NCBI GenBank assembly: GCA_964463145.1
Contig: CAYXBG010000028.1
Coordinates: 1-18,614, forward strand
Source of the DNA: CAYXBG01 sp964463145
GTDB taxonomy: Bacteria; Acidobacteriota; UBA6911; RPQK01; CBDAPI01
Direction of reading: 5' to 3'
DNA length: 18,614 bases
Below the pieces are notes generated by a model. That model worked only from the letters and a program-made list of their open reading frames with translations, was not told the origin of the DNA and made no database searches. Each line of letters begins with the position of its first letter. Position 1 is the first letter of the stretch. The translations under genes were made by a program, and so were the position numbers. Below are positions 16,094 to 18,614 of this stretch, one piece after another.

Positions 16094-16108
16094 AGGCAAG
16101 ATTTGCCT
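16094..16108. repeat. Perfect palindrome in the selD promoter spacer (possible operator)
   Basis: AGGCAA-GAT-TTGCCT, 6-bp arms with a 3-bp centre, lies directly before and touching the selD -10 box. A repressor bound here would block the selD promoter. No T-run follows, so it is not a terminator. Confidence 0.4.
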
Positions 16109-16113
16109 ATAAT
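16108..16113 (+). promoter_or_regulatory. -10 promoter element of selD
   Basis: Perfect TATAAT followed by CAACATC and the selD ATG. The -35 region is weak (CAGACT at 17 bp keeps GAC). It shares the 11-base string TATAATCAACA with the divergent mnmG promoter. Predicted mRNA is leaderless. Confidence 0.5.
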
Positions 16114-16120
16114 CAACATC

Positions 16121-17164
16121 ATGATACTAAAACGAAAGAAGCGGCTGACAGAATCAGTTGCTTGTGCAGGTTGAGCTTCTAAGCTGGCACCGGGTGTGCT
16201 AAAGCGGGTTTTGTCGGGTCTGCCCGGAAGTGTAGACGCGAATGTTCTTGTTGGATTCGATACGTCCGACGACGCCGGAGTGTACCTGTTAAACGAGGAA
16301 ATCGCGTTAGTTCAAACCGTAGATTTTTTTACTCCGGTAGTTGATGATCCCTACACCTACGGCCAGATAGCCGCAGCTAATTCACTAAGCGACGTCTATG
16401 CGATGGGCGGGAAACCGCTCACCGCTCTCTCCATAGTTGGATTCCCTGAGGGGGTGCTTGAAGAAGAGATTTTAGGAAATGTTCTAAGGGGAGGGACTCA
16501 GACTATGGTCAGCGCCGGGGTTTCGGTTGTGGGAGGACATTCTGTCAAGGATCCGGAACTGAAATTCGGATATGCAGTTACAGGCACTGTCCATCCCGAT
16601 AAAATTTTTCACAATCACGGAGTTGTACCAGGGGATATCCTGATCCTAACTAAGCCAATCGGAGCCGGGATTATTACAACGGGGATTAAATTTGGCAAAT
16701 GCCCTCAGGAAGTTGCGGCAAGTGCCATTGATTGGATGAAGACTCTCAATGGGCCCGCCGCAGAGCTTCTTTTAGACGAGAAAGTCCATGCCGTCACGGA
16801 TATAACTGGTTACGGTCTTTTGGGTCACGCATTTGAGATGGCCCTTTCGAGTGGGGTGTGCCTTGAGATAGATGCCGGATCGGTGCCTCTGATGGATGGG
16901 GCAGAGGCCTTAGCGGCGCGAGGAGTACTGCCCGGTGGAATCCGTTCAAACGAGGAATTTATAGGCAAGGCTGTTAGTTGGGGCGCGATTTCTGGGCCAC
17001 TCCAAAAAATTCTTCTGGACCCACAAACATCAGGAGGGTTGCTGGTTGGCATTGCTTCTGATTCCGGTAAAGCTTTACTAGAAAAAATGAGAAAAGCGGG
17101 CGTGTATGCTGTCGCTATTGGTCGCGTCAAGAAACGCCGAAGTCATTATCTGTCTATTGTTTAA
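16121..17164 (+). CDS. selD: Selenide, water dikinase SelD, selenocysteine-containing (in-frame UGA at codon 18)
   Basis: SelD makes selenophosphate from selenide and ATP for Sec-tRNA and selenouridine synthesis. Reading through TGA at 16172-16174 as Sec gives 347 residues, the same length as E. coli SelD. The segment around it reads SVACAGUASKLAPGVL; U18 aligns with the catalytic C17 of E. coli (GAGCGCK) and K21 with its K20. A frame opened at GTG 16196 would lack this active site. Downstream are DTSDDAGVY, QTVDFFTPVVDDPY, NSLSDVYAMGGKP, VVGGHSVKDPE and LLDPQTSGGLL, all family hallmarks. The second E. coli cysteine (C19) is S20 here. Start ATG 16121 is placed by homology and a -10 box 7 nt upstream; there is no Shine-Dalgarno. 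It is divergent from mnmG and 12 nt before mutY. Confidence 0.94.
16175..16205 (+). promoter_or_regulatory. Bacterial SECIS element for SelD Sec18
   Basis: A hairpin begins right after the UGA: GCTT (16175-16178) with AAGC (16202-16205), AGC (16182-16184) with GCT (16198-16200), a TG bulge at 16185-16186, GCAC (16187-16190) with GTGT (16194-16197, one G-U), and loop CGG. The loop begins 16 nt after the UGA and contains G; a bulged U below the upper stem also occurs in E. coli fdhF. SelB would bind this to deliver Sec-tRNA. Confidence 0.7.
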
Positions 17165-17176
17165 TTCCTATCACCC

Positions 17177-18274
17177 TTGAGTCGATCAGTGCGCTTTCCC
17201 GTTGCTATAGCCCGTTTCGCCACAGCCTTACTGGGTTGGTATAAAGAACACAAACGCGATCTGCCTTGGCGAAAAACAGGCAACCCTTACCATGTCTGGT
17301 TGTCGGAGATTATGCTGCAGCAAACTCAGGTCAAGGTGGTCACGCCTTATTTTCTGAAATTCTTGTCGGAATTCCCAACTATTAAAGACTTGGCGCAAGC
17401 CGATTTGGAAAGGGTTTTAGCGCTTTGGTCAGGGCTTGGATATTATGCTCGGGCCCGCAATCTACACCTGGCGGCCAAGCAGATTTGCAAGCATTACCAG
17501 GGAGTCTTTCCGGCAGATAGAGAGCAGGCGCTTAGCCTTAAGGGAGTTGGTCGCTACACTGCAGGAGCGGTTCACTCTATAGCGTATGGAAAACCGGATC
17601 CAATCGTCGACGGTAATATTCGCAGGGTCATGGCACGATTTATGGGGATAGAAGAGCCTCTCAGTTCTAGTCCTGAGTTGCTATGGTCTCTTTTGGCGCG
17701 TGTTGTGCGGGATCCAGTCGTCCGTTGCTCTGTATCTCAATTTAACCAGTCTCTAATGGAGCTAGGCGCGCTCGTGTGTATCCCCGGCAATCCGAAGTGT
17801 GAGGTATGTCCTATAGCTTTTGGTTGCAGAGCCCGGAAAAGGGGCACTCAAGATAAGATTCCAGTGCCAATCCGCCCGACGCGTGTAGAAAAAAAACGCT
17901 TTATAGCGGGGGTAATCCAATCAAAGGGGCGTCTGTTGTTGAATCGGAATCCCGCAAATGGATTGATCGAAGGCTTGTGGGACCTGCCTCTGGTACAGTC
18001 AGATTTCAAGGGCCCTGTTTCGGAGTTGGCTGCTACTTTTTTACGTGAGCATGGACTTAAAGTAAAAGTCATTGGCGAGCTGAGTGATATCCGACATCAG
18101 ATTACTTTCCGGCGCCTTCTTTTCAGACCTATTCTTTTGCGTCTTGAGCGAGAGGCTATTGAAGAGGCGGATTGGCGCTGGGTTTACATGGAGAGTAACC
18201 AGATCCCAGTGCCCAGTTATGTCAGGAAGATCTGGGCCTTGAGTGTCGCGCGCGAACGTCATCCTAGTCTATAA
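17177..18274 (+). CDS. mutY: A/G-specific adenine DNA glycosylase MutY
   Basis: 365 residues. Catalytic E44 lies in WLSEIMLQQTQV, the helix-hairpin-helix LKGVGRYTAGAV is at 121-132, and catalytic D145 is in PIVDGNIRRV. The 4Fe-4S cluster ligands are C201, C208, C211 and C217 (spacing x6, x2, x5). A NUDIX-like C-terminal domain from about 243 (VIQSKGRLLLNRNP, LIEGLWDLP) recognises 8-oxoG. It removes A mispaired with 8-oxoguanine. The start is uncertain: TTG at 17177 or GTG at 17189, neither with a clear Shine-Dalgarno. It follows selD by 12 nt and is probably co-transcribed with it. Confidence 0.95.
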   Translation: MSRSVRFPVAIARFATALLGWYKEHKRDLPWRKTGNPYHVWLSEIMLQQTQVKVVTPYFLKFLSEFPTIKDLAQADLERVLALWSGLGYYARARNLHLAAKQICKHYQGVFPADREQALSLKGVGRYTAGAVHSIAYGKPDPIVDGNIRRVMARFMGIEEPLSSSPELLWSLLARVVRDPVVRCSVSQFNQSLMELGALVCIPGNPKCEVCPIAFGCRARKRGTQDKIPVPIRPTRVEKKRFIAGVIQSKGRLLLNRNPANGLIEGLWDLPLVQSDFKGPVSELAATFLREHGLKVKVIGELSDIRHQITFRRLLFRPILLRLEREAIEEADWRWVYMESNQIPVPSYVRKIWALSVARERHPSL

Positions 18275-18275
18275 T
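18270..18275 (+). promoter_or_regulatory. Possible -10 element before the esterase gene
   Basis: TATAAT overlaps the mutY stop and is followed by CGTCAG and then the ATG, the same geometry as the mnmG and selD promoters. No -35 is visible, and read-through from mutY is equally possible. Confidence 0.25.
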
Positions 18276-18281
18276 CGTCAG

Positions 18282-18614
18282 ATGCCGAAGTTGGCCTCTA
18301 TTCTAGTTCTCCTGCCTGTTCTGTGCCTTCAACTCTTAGCAGCCGCAACGCAGAGAGAAGGCGGCCTTCGGCGCCTTGAAAGCCATGAACCTATACAACT
18401 AGAGGGTGGCTCTCGGGTGGAATTTCACAGTTTCCATTCTAGGGCTCTCGGGAAACAGATGGCGTATAGTGTCTTCTTGCCAGCAGGTTATGACAGTAGT
18501 GTGAGGGTCTATCCGGTCATATATTTTCTACACGGCATGTTCAATGATCACACCAGCTGGTGTGTCACCCGATATGGCAATATCCCAGCGGCTGTTGAAA
18601 GGGCCATTGAAGAG
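18282..18614 (+). CDS. Secreted putative esterase, esterase D/Fes-like alpha/beta-hydrolase (5' part only)
   Basis: 111 residues are visible before the window ends. The first 24 look like a signal peptide: K3, then a hydrophobic stretch ILVLLPVLCLQLLAAA, with likely cleavage after an Ala. The mature part shows KQMAYSVFLPAGYD and YPVIYFLHGMFNDHTSW, the oxyanion-region strand and HG motif of the putative-esterase family (S-formylglutathione hydrolase, enterochelin esterase, mycolyltransferase relatives). The catalytic GxSxGG serine lies beyond the edge, so activity cannot be judged. The cysteine in the signal peptide lacks a clean lipobox. Start ATG at 18282 is 7 nt after the mutY stop, without a Shine-Dalgarno. 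Confidence 0.8.
   Translation, partial: MPKLASILVLLPVLCLQLLAAATQREGGLRRLESHEPIQLEGGSRVEFHSFHSRALGKQMAYSVFLPAGYDSSVRVYPVIYFLHGMFNDHTSWCVTRYGNIPAAVERAIEE

Noticed and set aside
16196..17164. selD beginning at GTG 16196
   Set aside because: This start removes the conserved active-site Sec/Cys and Lys; the longer reading through UGA matches the family end to end.
1..18614. CRISPR arrays, insertion sequences, prophage or integrase genes
   Set aside because: No regularly spaced repeats, transposase motifs, terminal inverted repeats or phage genes were seen; although a tRNA gene is present, no duplicated tRNA end marks an attachment site.

Overview
The window looks like a chromosomal piece of a diderm bacterium that uses selenocysteine. 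YidC has a signal-anchor helix and a large periplasmic domain before the insertase core, which is the Gram-negative layout. A complete tRNA-Sec gene (selC) and a SelD with an in-frame UGA at its active site show the selenocysteine trait. The taxonomic group is uncertain. From memory, the YidC core (Asn at the usual Arg position, RYKN and HGVNP segments) reads most like Acidobacteriota; Desulfobacterota, Myxococcota and other deep diderm lineages remain possible.

Layout. (1) 1-6769, minus strand: a tightly coupled lipid operon transcribed leftward. In order it holds a diacylglycerol-kinase-family lipid kinase, a 1454-residue fusion (fatty-acyl reductase, acyl-AMP ligase, acyl carrier protein, PlsC acyltransferase), a HAD-IB phosphatase and a zinc-dependent alcohol dehydrogenase that runs off the left edge. 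The fusion resembles in composition the ether-lipid enzyme ElbD of Myxococcus xanthus. (2) 6770-7484: AT-rich DNA, selC and a repeat-rich spacer. (3) 7485-11754, plus strand: rpmH-rnpA-yidD-yidC-jag-mnmE, with almost every junction overlapping. (4) 11758-16015, minus strand: mnmG-rsmG-parA-parB with a perfect parS site. These genes commonly follow mnmE in the same direction; here the block is inverted and converges on mnmE with only 3 bp between stop codons. (5) 16121-18614, plus strand: selD (selenoprotein), mutY, and the start of a secreted esterase-like gene.

How the parts work together. The lipid operon can be read as a pathway that activates a fatty acid, carries it on an ACP, reduces it to a fatty alcohol and acylates a glycerol backbone, with kinase, phosphatase and dehydrogenase trimming intermediates. 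The housekeeping block covers ribosome and RNase P assembly, membrane insertion, wobble-uridine modification (MnmE/MnmG), 16S rRNA methylation and chromosome segregation. SelD supplies selenophosphate for charging the selC tRNA, and its own translation appears to need that tRNA.

Regulation. Several first genes of transcription units (mnmG, selD, parA, dgk, possibly the esterase) have a good -10 box only 6-9 nt before the start codon and no Shine-Dalgarno sequence. This suggests leaderless mRNAs.
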